Shown: positions 8,438 to 17,440 of the stretch, piece by piece | Numbering within the stretch: position 1 is the stretch's first letter | Layout of the letters: each line of letters begins with the position of its first letter | Source: Deltaproteobacteria bacterium | GTDB lineage: Bacteria > Bdellovibrionota_B > Oligoflexia > Oligoflexales > CAIYRB01 | Reading direction: 5' to 3' | NCBI GenBank assembly: GCA_016874735.1 | Contig: VGTI01000029.1 | Coordinates: forward strand, 1 to 49,829 | Length of the DNA: 49,829 nt | Translations under genes and position numbers: made by a program | The notes under the pieces: model-generated | What the model was told of the DNA's origin: nothing | Seen by the model: the letters and a program-made list of their open reading frames with translations, nothing else | Database searches by the model: none

Positions 8438-10169
8438 AGTCAGCTACCTCTTAGTTGGTTCTAGCGCCAATCAAGCCCTAGCGGCGGATCCCATGTCAGC
8501 CCACTCCCAAGCCGGGAGGGTTGCATTAGAGCAAAAAGATTACGATCGTGCGATCGCGTCGTTCCGGCAACATCTACGAGTTTATCCCAAGGATTACCAT
8601 ACCTGGGATTTACTAGCGATTGCTTATTATTTTTCTGGGCAACCACGGCGCGCACTGCGCTACCTTAAGTTTGTTGAAGGCAACGCGCAGTCGTCAACCA
8701 ATTATCTCTACCAAGGGCTTTGTTATGAAGCTCTAGCCCCGTCAAGATTTGACTCGCTTGACACCACGGATCTCCTCCGCGCTAAACAGTATTTCGCCAT
8801 AGCGGCTCAACGCTACAGCGACGACGAGGCGGCAAGGGCAACCATCGAACTCGCCATTCTCGAATATAATGCGCGAAACAAAGCTGCTGCCCGCCACTGG
8901 CTCACGCGCTACCTCCAGAAATTCCCCCGCGGTGGCTTCGCCGGAGAGGCAGTAAGACTGCTCGAGTCCATCCGTGACAATATTTGGCTCGGCACGCTTC
9001 AGGGCACAAAAAAACCAGACATGGAACAGGCTCTATTTCGCTATAACCGCCTTTCCCTAGGACCACTGCCCCACTATTGGTTTGTGCAGGGCGGTTATCA
9101 GTACTCCGAGGTTGCCGGACAGGAGCCCAAGGAGGGCGGGGAAATCAGTGCCAGCGACAATCGTTCGGTGGCCATGCTAGCTAATGCTGGTGTCGGTATT
9201 GGACCGATCAGACAGGGTGAAACTACGGTTTTTGCCGGATACACCTATAAACAGTCTTGGGACTCAAACAGCGACCGATTGAGCCGCTGGGCCGACTCCC
9301 CTATCGATCTCGACAGCTTCCCGTTTCAAGCCGATCTGCTGCTGCGGCGGCATCAAGTTTACGGCGACTTTCGCCGCGAATTTGGAGGTAAGTTTTTTGT
9401 CGGTGTATTTGGCCGCATGGAATTTGCACGGGCCGGCTCCACCTACTTCCCATCTGCGGATAGCCCAATCTTCCGGCAAACGCTCAATCAAGGGCAAACA
9501 CAACTGCTAATCCCCTGGATGGGGATGGTGTACGCTGAACACTTTCGCACTTTGATCTACGCCTATATGAATAAGCAGATCAATTTTAATAGCCCGGAAT
9601 TATCAAGCAAATCCTATGATTTTGGCCTAAGTAGCAACAACCCCACCATGAGCCTAGGCCTTAGTCAGGTCATCGATTGGCCACAGTTTGATGCCGTGGT
9701 CGATATAGAAATTTTCCGCTATGAGTTTATCTACAATGATCCGTGGTTAGACTACCAACGGCAGGGAGCCTTCATTGGGGTCGAACAGGATCCCATCAAG
9801 AATTGGACGATCGCCGGCATAGCGGGTTATTACCAGGATAATTATGTATTCCCACGAGTGCGCAGTTACAGTTGTAGTACCGTTAATAACAACGGTGAGC
9901 CCACGCTGACTGCTCGGACACCGCTTGGCTGTGCACGGACTGACACTGGCACCTTGTTTCAACTCGGTTTATACTGGAATCGTACGCAGTTTCAGAGGAT
10001 TTCAGCGCTACTCCAATACATCAGCAACGACAATCCCGAGCAGCGTGAATTTAATCAGACGGTCAAGAATATTCAGTTAATGTATACTTGGGCTTTCCCA
10101 AGCGTCAGGCGTGTATCGCGATTTGTCGACCGTTTTGCCGATGCAGCATTTACCAAAGGGGGACGCTAA
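8400..10169 (+). CDS. TPR-containing outer-membrane beta-barrel protein
   Basis: Exported 589-residue protein. A signal peptide (VNIVALLIVSYLLVGSSANQALA) is followed by two or more TPR units (AGRVALEQKDYDRAIASFRQ, then WDLLAIAYYFSGQPRRALRY) to about residue 200. The rest, to the C-terminus, has alternating aromatic strands like a barrel. TPR followed by a barrel is the layout of exopolysaccharide exporters such as PgaA and BcsC, but no polysaccharide synthase is nearby, so that role is only suggested. The TTG start has GAGG five bases upstream and overlaps the divergent gene by 38 bases. The next gene encodes a PilZ protein starting one base after this stop. Confidence 0.72.
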   Translation: MLAFRVNIVALLIVSYLLVGSSANQALAADPMSAHSQAGRVALEQKDYDRAIASFRQHLRVYPKDYHTWDLLAIAYYFSGQPRRALRYLKFVEGNAQSSTNYLYQGLCYEALAPSRFDSLDTTDLLRAKQYFAIAAQRYSDDEAARATIELAILEYNARNKAAARHWLTRYLQKFPRGGFAGEAVRLLESIRDNIWLGTLQGTKKPDMEQALFRYNRLSLGPLPHYWFVQGGYQYSEVAGQEPKEGGEISASDNRSVAMLANAGVGIGPIRQGETTVFAGYTYKQSWDSNSDRLSRWADSPIDLDSFPFQADLLLRRHQVYGDFRREFGGKFFVGVFGRMEFARAGSTYFPSADSPIFRQTLNQGQTQLLIPWMGMVYAEHFRTLIYAYMNKQINFNSPELSSKSYDFGLSSNNPTMSLGLSQVIDWPQFDAVVDIEIFRYEFIYNDPWLDYQRQGAFIGVEQDPIKNWTIAGIAGYYQDNYVFPRVRSYSCSTVNNNGEPTLTARTPLGCARTDTGTLFQLGLYWNRTQFQRISALLQYISNDNPEQREFNQTVKNIQLMYTWAFPSVRRVSRFVDRFADAAFTKGGR

Positions 10170-10170
10170 G

Positions 10171-10764
10171 TTGGCACATCTGCAGTCTAGCTTGAAGATG
10201 GTTGAAGATGTCATCCGCCTGAAGCAGAGCGTTTATATCTCTGGCGACGGACTACAGGTCACATTTCAAACTCAAGTCATTGCCATGCAAGCGGATCAAT
10301 TCGTGCTGATGAATCACATCAGACCACAGTTTATAACAGCATTCATGGCCTCCCGAGCATTTAGCGTCCAAGTCGGCATGGTACGATTTCAAGCAGACCA
10401 CATACTGTCCGACGGCGAGCACATTATTTTCCCGCTACGTAAAGACTCGGTGATAGAAGAAACACGGCAGTCCGAGCGTTTCTACTTTAACGCTGACGAA
10501 CGCGTGATCGTCGAGATTTTGAACCCCTTCGATAACGAGACTAAGATTTCAAAATCGGTGATGGACATGTCAGCTACGGGCCTATCGCTCCGCACCACAT
10601 TTGATTCCCAGCTTTTCCAGCCAGACACCTACCTTGGTAATTTACGCATTTTAGTTGACGGCGAACTGTATAAAAAGGGCGCTGGTCGCATAGTTTATCG
10701 ACGTAAGTTAATGGATGTCAGTGGTCATTTACGCCACCAGGTTGGCATCAAATTCGAGAGCTGA
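10171..10764 (+). CDS. PilZ-domain protein, probable c-di-GMP receptor
   Basis: 197-residue cytoplasmic protein with a C-terminal PilZ domain. Both halves of the c-di-GMP signature are present: RQSER (RxxxR) and DMSATG (DxSxxG), about 25 residues apart, followed by a six-stranded barrel pattern ending VGIKFES. The N-terminal half (about 100 residues) resembles a YcgR-N/flagellar-brake-like barrel but is not certain. I choose TTG 10171, with AGGGGGA seven bases upstream and the preceding stop adjacent; an upstream GTG at 10111 would overlap the TPR gene by 59 bases. Coupling to the TPR-barrel gene suggests the second messenger controls that envelope protein. Confidence 0.82.
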   Translation: MAHLQSSLKMVEDVIRLKQSVYISGDGLQVTFQTQVIAMQADQFVLMNHIRPQFITAFMASRAFSVQVGMVRFQADHILSDGEHIIFPLRKDSVIEETRQSERFYFNADERVIVEILNPFDNETKISKSVMDMSATGLSLRTTFDSQLFQPDTYLGNLRILVDGELYKKGAGRIVYRRKLMDVSGHLRHQVGIKFES

Positions 10765-12237
10765 ATGCCCAAAATTACAAGTAGCCGTAACACGAGCCGT
10801 CTAAAAAAATGGCAACGAATTTTTGTCAATAGATCGCTCAACATGGGGAACATCCGAGCCGTTGGTTACGACATGGATCACACGTTGGTGATCTATAATC
10901 GTGAGGCTTTCGAGGCTCTTGCTTTTCGCGAGACTTTGAAGAAATTCATTGCCAGCGGATATCCAGAAGAATTAGGCAGCCTGACTTTTGATCCCAATCT
11001 ACTGATCCGAGGCTTACTCGTCGACATGGACCGCGGCAATGTCCTCAAGGTTGACGGGCATAAATACGTGAAAATCGCCTATCATGGTCACACCCGGCTA
11101 GCTAAAGACGTGCGCCGTAGTGTTTACAACATCGAGAGCTTTAAGGCCGGCACTTTACTATCGATGGATACTTTTTTCGCCTTGAGTGAGGTCCAGCTTT
11201 TTGCCGAAATAGTCGACTATATGAATCGCAATCCAGGCAAGATCAACAAGAGCTTCCGTGAAGTCTACAGTGACCTCAGGCGCTTTATCGACCAAAGTCA
11301 TGCTGATGGATCGATAAAATCTCATGTACTCGCCAACCCGGAAAAATTTGTGCGGCGCGATAAATACTTAGCTTTAACGCTGCAGCAGCAGATTGAGGCG
11401 GGAAAGTCTCTCTTCCTCCTAACAAATTCGAGCTGGGACTATACCAGTGCCTTGATGAGTTTCATCCTCGACGGCCAACTTGAGGATTACCCAAATTGGC
11501 AGAACTATTTTGAGTACATTGTAGTCAGCGCCGGTAAGCCGGGATTCTTCACGGGTAGCCAACCGTTTTACGAGGTAGATCCTGGGCAGTCGTCGATCAA
11601 ACCTCTGTCAGGACCTTTACTACCGCGCACAATTTATCAGGGTGGTAATGCCAAAGCATTCCAACAACTGACAGGATTTCGCGGAGATGAAATCCTCTTT
11701 GTCGGCGACCATATTTACGGTGACATTATTAGATCCAAACACTCCGTCAACTGGCGAACCTTGCTTATAATCGAAGAACTTGGTGTTGAGTTAGTCAAGT
11801 TAGAGGGGTTGCGCCGCGCCTTAGCCGAGATTCACGAGCGCATGCAGGAGCGCGAAATTGTCGACGAAGATCTCCAGGTGCTCCGCTCAAAATTGCGGTG
11901 GCAAGGGCGCCTCATGGAGGAATCCCAAGCACGAGGGGATTCAAAAAAATCACAATTGATCGGCAAAGAGCGAGAAAAATTGGCCGCCAAGGCTGGCCGT
12001 CTCGCCGCCCGCTTGGAAAAGCTGGATCTGGAGATCAAGTCACTCACTGAGGCGCGAGCGGCTAAGGTGCATCCTGTTTGGGGTGAATTGATGAAAGTTG
12101 GCTTAGAACGCAGTCGTTTCGCTGATCAAGTCGCCGATTATGCTTGTGTTTATACGAGCGCCGTTTCAAATTTGCGCTTTTACAGCCCATTCAAGCGTTT
12201 TTCATCAGTTCACGACATGCTGGCCCACGATTTCTAG
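10765..12237 (+). CDS. HAD-IG family cytosolic 5'-nucleotidase
   Basis: HAD-superfamily phosphatase of the 5'-nucleotidase group related to eukaryotic cytosolic purine nucleotidase cN-II, expected to dephosphorylate nucleoside monophosphates. Motif I is VGYDMDHTLVIYNREAFE with the nucleophile and acid Asp pair; motif II is LLTNSSWDYT; motif IV is VGDHIYGDI. A long charged helical insertion covers roughly residues 350-430. At 490 residues it is full length. The ATG follows the PilZ stop directly with no gap, so the two genes are co-translated. Substrate specificity is inferred from the family. Confidence 0.88.
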   Translation: MPKITSSRNTSRLKKWQRIFVNRSLNMGNIRAVGYDMDHTLVIYNREAFEALAFRETLKKFIASGYPEELGSLTFDPNLLIRGLLVDMDRGNVLKVDGHKYVKIAYHGHTRLAKDVRRSVYNIESFKAGTLLSMDTFFALSEVQLFAEIVDYMNRNPGKINKSFREVYSDLRRFIDQSHADGSIKSHVLANPEKFVRRDKYLALTLQQQIEAGKSLFLLTNSSWDYTSALMSFILDGQLEDYPNWQNYFEYIVVSAGKPGFFTGSQPFYEVDPGQSSIKPLSGPLLPRTIYQGGNAKAFQQLTGFRGDEILFVGDHIYGDIIRSKHSVNWRTLLIIEELGVELVKLEGLRRALAEIHERMQEREIVDEDLQVLRSKLRWQGRLMEESQARGDSKKSQLIGKEREKLAAKAGRLAARLEKLDLEIKSLTEARAAKVHPVWGELMKVGLERSRFADQVADYACVYTSAVSNLRFYSPFKRFSSVHDMLAHDF

Positions 12238-12347
12238 TGACAAGCTAAAAGCCCACCCCAACCGGTGAGCGCTCAAGAAATTCAGTTTATTACCCGAAAA
12301 GTACCACGCGGACATCAGGGCTGACCTGACCGTAGAGGTACTAACGT

Positions 12348-14672
12348 ATGCGTAACAAATTACTCGGTGATCGCTACCGAATTCTCGACCTCATTGGAGA
12401 GGGCGGGATGGCATACGTTTATCTTGCCACTGACGAAAAACTCGGCCGTCGTGTCGCCGTTAAAGTCTTGCACGAACACATGGAACGAAATCCTGAGATT
12501 CGCCAACGCTTTCAGGCAGAGGCGCAAACAATCTCCGCGCTAGACCACCCAAATATCGTGAAAATTTATGACTTCTCCGGCGATCACGATGGACGTCTGT
12601 GGATAGTCACAGAAGTCATTCAAGGCAAAAACATCGCCCAGTATTTACAGGACTTAAATGAACGATGGCTCCACCCTGTCATCGCGGCTTGCATCATTGC
12701 TGAGGTGTGTAAGGGTCTTGCCGTAGCTCACGATCACGGAATCGTTCATCGGGACATCAAGCCTGAAAACATCATGATGACTTTCGAAGGCCGCGTGATC
12801 TTAATGGATTTTGGCATTGCCAAAGACCTCGGCAAATCTAACATCACCGTCACTGGGACATTTATGGGCTCGCCGAGTTACATGTCACCCGAGCAAGTAC
12901 GGGGTCGCGATGTCGACTGGCGCAGCGATATCTACAGCTTATCCATCTTGTTCTACGAGCTAGTAACAGGTCGTTTGCCATTTTTAGGGCAAAATACACA
13001 CGATGTAGTATTGAAGATCATGGAAGGTAACTTCACTCACCCACGCTTCCTGGTACCAACATTACCACTTGTCCTGAACGACCTGATCGTCCGTGGCATG
13101 GCCAAGCACGTTGGCTCGAGACCACAGAGCGCGGAAGAATACCGGTCCATCCTCGACGGAACTCTGGGAGATATGGGCTTCAACGAGAGCCATATCGAAC
13201 TAGAGCGCTGTGCTAAGGATCCCGATACCTTTAGATCACGATTACGCGGGGCCGACACGGTCATGGTCCACGCGCCGAAAACACCAACTGTGGCTCAAAT
13301 GCCACCGCCGCGGCCAGAGCCGATTGTACCAATTGAGCCGAAGCCTGCAGCCGCAATGGCGGCTCCACCTAAACCGAGCCAAAGAGCTCCAGCGCCAGCA
13401 CAGAGACAGGAGGCGCCACCGCGGTCGCGCTTAGCCGTGGCACCGATACCGACGGCCATGCCACAGCAACTAGCTGCGGCGCCACGCCCTCGACCGCAGC
13501 GGCCCGTTGCCGATCCGGCTTTACGCATGCACCAAAGACGTGTGGCCGCGAGTATTCCAGCTCAACGCACTTGGTTTAGCTATAGCCTCAGCGTAACTTT
13601 GATGGCGGCCACGGCGATCCTCAGCGTCTGGGGCATCATGCTGATTCAGCCACGTTTAGGTGAGGAAAGTACTACCTTTAGCAGCGAAAGTGACGGTTGG
13701 AGTCAGGGCAAAAGAGCCAGCGCCAGAGCGACACGCCAGGGGACCCGTCAGCGTGTCGACGGCACCCCGACGCGTGCAGTGGTGACCAAAGGCACGCCAC
13801 CATCCGCTGCCTCAGGCACGTCTGCAGCGACAACGCCCAACGATAAACCAAGGGAGAAATCCCCGCCGGAACCCTCAGTTCGCTTCACCGGTAAAAAGCG
13901 CAGAAACGCCAGAAATCCTGAACTCAAGTCACCCAACCTAGTACGCAATGATGTGGTGCGTGCTGTGCCTGTACCGATTCCCATCGACTCTGGCACCCCC
14001 AGAAGACTTGACTCCGTTGACGGCAAGAAAATGCAAAAGACGACCACCAACACGGACGGCAATCAACTGCCAGAAGTTGGTGCTCTTTCTGCAACGGAAA
14101 GATCAGAAAGATCAGATCGTGGCGATACCATTGAAAATAGAGAGCGCCAGGCAGCTCCAGATAAACTCGATACGCGGTTTATAGCGATGCGCACACGTGC
14201 CCGCGTCATCGTTAGTTCACAGCCTGCCGCTGAAATTTTTATCGACGGTAAACGCGTCGGGACCACAATAGACCGAACAGCTGATAGCGGCCCCATTTCG
14301 GTTGCATCTGGGCACCATACACTCGAGCTACGGCGCGCCGGATATACCACCTATCGTCGCGCCATTGATCTCTCAGCAGAAGAAGTCCTGACCCTGCCCC
14401 GCGTTGCGCTGGGCGGGATGGAACCCAACGCTAATCAACCTGTGGTCCTGCTTACAGTAAGGAGTAATTTGGAACCCGCTCAGTTCACGCTACGCAACCT
14501 GAGTACCAATGCCACGCAAATTTCACTCGTAAGGGCTGGGATGAGGCCGATCAGCCTCATCCCAGGACGCTATTACTTACGAATCGAACGGGGCACCGAG
14601 TTTAAAGAGCGCGAGCTCGTCATTAATGGCAACGAAGGGCAGCTCACATTCAACGCCGACTTTCGCAACTAA
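12348..14672 (+). CDS. Membrane Hanks-type serine/threonine kinase with PEGA domain
   Basis: Active-looking eukaryotic-type protein kinase (residues about 10-270): glycine loop GEGGMAY at 17-23, VAVK with Lys39, HRDIKPEN with catalytic Asp136, DFG with Asp154, and activation segment FMGSPSYMSPEQVRG. A Pro/Ala-rich linker follows, then one membrane helix near 411-433 (SVTLMAATAILSVWGIMLI). A long disordered region leads to a PEGA domain near 617-690 (ARVIVSSQPAAEIFIDGKRVG), which should be periplasmic. ATG has AGAGGT eight bases upstream. The layout resembles envelope-sensing kinases such as PknB, with PEGA in place of PASTA. The phosphatase at 5453-6181 is a plausible opponent. Confidence 0.92.
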   Translation: MRNKLLGDRYRILDLIGEGGMAYVYLATDEKLGRRVAVKVLHEHMERNPEIRQRFQAEAQTISALDHPNIVKIYDFSGDHDGRLWIVTEVIQGKNIAQYLQDLNERWLHPVIAACIIAEVCKGLAVAHDHGIVHRDIKPENIMMTFEGRVILMDFGIAKDLGKSNITVTGTFMGSPSYMSPEQVRGRDVDWRSDIYSLSILFYELVTGRLPFLGQNTHDVVLKIMEGNFTHPRFLVPTLPLVLNDLIVRGMAKHVGSRPQSAEEYRSILDGTLGDMGFNESHIELERCAKDPDTFRSRLRGADTVMVHAPKTPTVAQMPPPRPEPIVPIEPKPAAAMAAPPKPSQRAPAPAQRQEAPPRSRLAVAPIPTAMPQQLAAAPRPRPQRPVADPALRMHQRRVAASIPAQRTWFSYSLSVTLMAATAILSVWGIMLIQPRLGEESTTFSSESDGWSQGKRASARATRQGTRQRVDGTPTRAVVTKGTPPSAASGTSAATTPNDKPREKSPPEPSVRFTGKKRRNARNPELKSPNLVRNDVVRAVPVPIPIDSGTPRRLDSVDGKKMQKTTTNTDGNQLPEVGALSATERSERSDRGDTIENRERQAAPDKLDTRFIAMRTRARVIVSSQPAAEIFIDGKRVGTTIDRTADSGPISVASGHHTLELRRAGYTTYRRAIDLSAEEVLTLPRVALGGMEPNANQPVVLLTVRSNLEPAQFTLRNLSTNATQISLVRAGMRPISLIPGRYYLRIERGTEFKERELVINGNEGQLTFNADFRN

Positions 14673-14674
14673 CT

Positions 14675-14690
14675 AGGAGCAAGAACTCTG
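14675..14690 (+). promoter_or_regulatory. Strong ribosome site eight bases before an in-frame CTG
   Basis: AGGAG at 14675-14679 is followed after eight bases by CTG at 14688-14690, in frame with the PEGA protein downstream. No comparable Shine-Dalgarno site precedes the later TTG (14775, 14781) or ATG (14787) candidates. The site begins three bases after the kinase stop. It decides the start of the next gene if CTG initiation is used here. Confidence 0.55.
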
Positions 14691-16661
14691 CAGACGACCT
14701 TTACACAGCGACACTTAAGGGCAAGGCCTACGGGCCTAGCAGGTAATATCCTGCGTCGCCTGATCGCGTGTGTATTGTCCTTGGGCATGTGCGTGCCTAC
14801 GAGTTCTTGGGTGATTGCTTTGGGGTCTTTCGGAGTCGCGACTACGGCAGGCGCATCGGCCTATACAAGCGGCCTCGATCGCTACCAACAGGGCGACTTT
14901 GCCGGAGCCGAAAAGATACTGCGCGGTGCTCTTGGCACGCGCATGGCGCCGCGTGAATTAGCCAGTACCTATAAACTACTCGGTATTTGCCAATTCATGC
15001 AAAACAACCGAGCCGGCGCGACGCAAAGCTTCAAAATGGCATTGGCGACTGATCCTGCCACTCTGATCAGCGCAAATGAAGTGCTCGACGACGGCGTCAT
15101 CGGCTTCTTCAATAAGATTCGGGCAAGTTCCCCTAAACCCGCCGCCACCGCTGCGAAAAAGGCTCCCGCAAGTCCCGGTGCCATGAAAATGGCTGCTCGC
15201 CGAGCAACCGACTCCAAAGGCAATTTACTGAAACAGACCTTTTTAATCATCAACTCCACTAACAAAGGGGCCAACGTCTTTATCGATGGAATCATTGCTG
15301 GCCAGGTCAATAACCGGATCAACACTTCTCCAGGAAAGGTCCTCGTCGAAGTGGCGCAGCCAGGATTCAAACCGAAAAAAGTCCGCATCAACATCACTAA
15401 AGACGCCGACAATGCGGTCAACATCAATCTTGATAAAATTCAGCCCAAAGCCCCACCAAGACCGAAGGCGCCGCCCACTCCTGCCGAGGACGACTTGGGC
15501 ATTGCTGTCGCGGCGGGCGCTCGTGGGGCCAAGTCCAAGAATGGCGGTAGACGAGCGCTGGCAGGAAAATCGCGAGCGGCCGCGCCCAAGGATGACCTAT
15601 TCGGTGAATCTCCCGTAACCCAGGCACCACCACCTGTGCAGTCTGGCCCACGCATTGCGCAAGCGCCAAGCACGCCGCCGCAGATGGCACAGCAACCACA
15701 CCCCCAAGCTATGATGCCTCAGGGCTATCCGCCACAAATGGGCTACCCGATGCAGGGCTATGGACAGATGGGATACCCGCAGCAGGCCGCGCCCTACCCG
15801 CCTCCGGGGTACTACCCACCACCATCCTACTATCCGCAGGCGCCCCAGGTGATTATTCAGCAGGCGCCACCCTCTTACTACGGATCCCCCGACATGAGCC
15901 CGGCCCCCATGCCGGCCAACGAACCACTACCACCACCTCCGAGTATCGACAGCGATCCCGGGGGTAGTCCTAGTGCTTTTGACGGCGGTGGAGGTCCGCC
16001 ACCGGAGCCATCGATGTCGCCAGAAAGCCTCGGTGACCCAGGCTTTGGCGCCCCAGCGAGTAGTGGCTCCCGCGGCGGCCGTAGTGGCAGTGGCGGCGGC
16101 AGTGGATCTGGCAGCAAGGGCAACGCCAACGTCGCCATGTATTTGCTGCCTCTAGGCGTTGGACAATTCGTCAATGGCCGTCCACTGCTTGGTATCGCAT
16201 TCCTTGGTGCGCAGGTGGGCAGCGCTGCCTATGGCTTTCTGAACTACCAAACCGCCGAGAAGAGAACCAAGGAAATCAACGATTTCCAGACCAACAACTG
16301 CACCGACGCAACAGATGAAGACTTCGATGCCTGCGAGGAATACGTACAAGCTGGCCGGGCCAATGTTTTAACGATTAATCAGTACAAACTTTACGGTTTC
16401 ATCGGAGCTGGCGCCGCCTATGGCCTGAGCGTGATCCAGGCCTTTTTAGACACCCCTACTAAGACGGCCAAGAAGAAGAAACGGCGCGGCTTTAGTCTCA
16501 ATGAATCGCCCGCTATCGAAACTGCCGCCGAGAACACCTACGACGATGAAATTGCCACCGATAGTGGCTTTAAGTGGCGATTTGACGTAGCCCCACATTA
16601 TAATGGCCTCCAGTCGGTAGTAGAGCCCGCCCTGACCGTGAACTTGGACTGGCGTTTTTAG
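14688..16661 (+). CDS. Exported PEGA/TPR protein with C-terminal membrane segment
   Basis: Probable envelope protein next to the PEGA kinase. A signal-like stretch (RRLIACVLSLGMC, then WVIALGSFG) leads to a TPR-like segment (YQQGDFAGAEKILRGAL). A PEGA domain follows (GANVFIDGIIAG, then EVAQPGFKPKKVRI), then a Pro/Gln/Tyr/Gly-rich spacer with repeated GYP and YPPP units. A C-terminal hydrophobic module (YLLPLGVGQFVNGRPLLGIA) resembles DUF5683/TM2-type segments. I start it at CTG 14688 (657 residues) because of the AGGAG site; ATG 14787 gives 624 residues and still leaves a hydrophobic N-terminus. Three copies of sequence similarity to the kinase (PEGA, linker type, adjacency) suggest a functional pair; this is inference. 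Confidence 0.7.
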   Translation: MQTTFTQRHLRARPTGLAGNILRRLIACVLSLGMCVPTSSWVIALGSFGVATTAGASAYTSGLDRYQQGDFAGAEKILRGALGTRMAPRELASTYKLLGICQFMQNNRAGATQSFKMALATDPATLISANEVLDDGVIGFFNKIRASSPKPAATAAKKAPASPGAMKMAARRATDSKGNLLKQTFLIINSTNKGANVFIDGIIAGQVNNRINTSPGKVLVEVAQPGFKPKKVRINITKDADNAVNINLDKIQPKAPPRPKAPPTPAEDDLGIAVAAGARGAKSKNGGRRALAGKSRAAAPKDDLFGESPVTQAPPPVQSGPRIAQAPSTPPQMAQQPHPQAMMPQGYPPQMGYPMQGYGQMGYPQQAAPYPPPGYYPPPSYYPQAPQVIIQQAPPSYYGSPDMSPAPMPANEPLPPPPSIDSDPGGSPSAFDGGGGPPPEPSMSPESLGDPGFGAPASSGSRGGRSGSGGGSGSGSKGNANVAMYLLPLGVGQFVNGRPLLGIAFLGAQVGSAAYGFLNYQTAEKRTKEINDFQTNNCTDATDEDFDACEEYVQAGRANVLTINQYKLYGFIGAGAAYGLSVIQAFLDTPTKTAKKKKRRGFSLNESPAIETAAENTYDDEIATDSGFKWRFDVAPHYNGLQSVVEPALTVNLDWRF

Positions 16662-16722
16662 GGCCGATCATCAAGGCGCACTGCCTGTTTGTGGGGAGAC
16701 ATGTTTTGGGGAGAGGTCGGTA

Positions 16723-17340
16723 TTGAGTCCGCAGGAACTCATCAAGCGGTATTGCATCGCACTGACCGGAGGCATTGCCACCGGCAAATCAACCGTAGCA
16801 CGCATGCTGAGACAACTCTCCTACCCGGTGATTGATGCTGATCAGCTTGCCCGCCAAGTGACCGCACCGGGATCGCCCGGTCTAGCGGCCATTGTAAATC
16901 GCTTTGGTACAGACGTGCTCGATGAGGAAGGTCGTCTCAATCGCCCCTTACTCGGACAGTTGGTGTTCCACGACGAGCGCGCCAGGCGCGATCTGGAGGC
17001 CATGACGCACCCACTTATCCGTGCAGCCTTGGTGGCCGAGGTCGAGAAGCTGCACCTGAATGAGGATCCCAGGCTCTGCTTTTACGAAGCCTCGCTTATT
17101 TTGGAGACTGGTCAGGAGAAGGCGTTTCGTGCCGTGTGGGCGACCTACTGCGCGGCATCCACGCAGAAGCAGCGCCTGATGGCGCGGGATCAGATTGATT
17201 GCGCCAAGGCAGACCGCGTGCTAGCCGCGCAAATGCCGGCCAAGGAAAAAGCCGAACTCGCAGATGCCGTGATCGACACTAGTGGCGCCATAGGCCTCGT
17301 AGCAGCTCAGCTTGACGCTCTCCTGAATCGGCAAAGCTAG
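16723..17340 (+). CDS. coaE: Dephospho-CoA kinase
   Basis: Last enzyme of coenzyme A synthesis: phosphorylates the 3'-OH of dephospho-CoA with ATP in the cytoplasm. The P-loop is LTGGIATGKSTVARML near residue 12; VIDADQLARQVTAPGSPG is the CoA-site motif; MTHPLIRAAL and YEASLILETG follow the family pattern. 205 residues is normal. The TTG start has a GGAGAGG ribosome site six bases upstream, inside a G-rich leader. It sits between the PEGA protein and the helicase on the same strand. Confidence 0.94.
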   Translation: MSPQELIKRYCIALTGGIATGKSTVARMLRQLSYPVIDADQLARQVTAPGSPGLAAIVNRFGTDVLDEEGRLNRPLLGQLVFHDERARRDLEAMTHPLIRAALVAEVEKLHLNEDPRLCFYEASLILETGQEKAFRAVWATYCAASTQKQRLMARDQIDCAKADRVLAAQMPAKEKAELADAVIDTSGAIGLVAAQLDALLNRQS

Positions 17341-17440
17341 GTTGAGGCTGGGTCGAGGCTAGGTTGGACTGGAATACCAACGCGTGTTAGGTTGTGACGC
17401 TAGCAACGATGCTGGTCAGTCGCTCGGAGTCAAGTAAGGC

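Noticed and set aside
17340-17372. Imperfect GGTTGAGGCTGG-like repeats after coaE
   Set aside because: Short, diverged and G-rich; likely local slippage.
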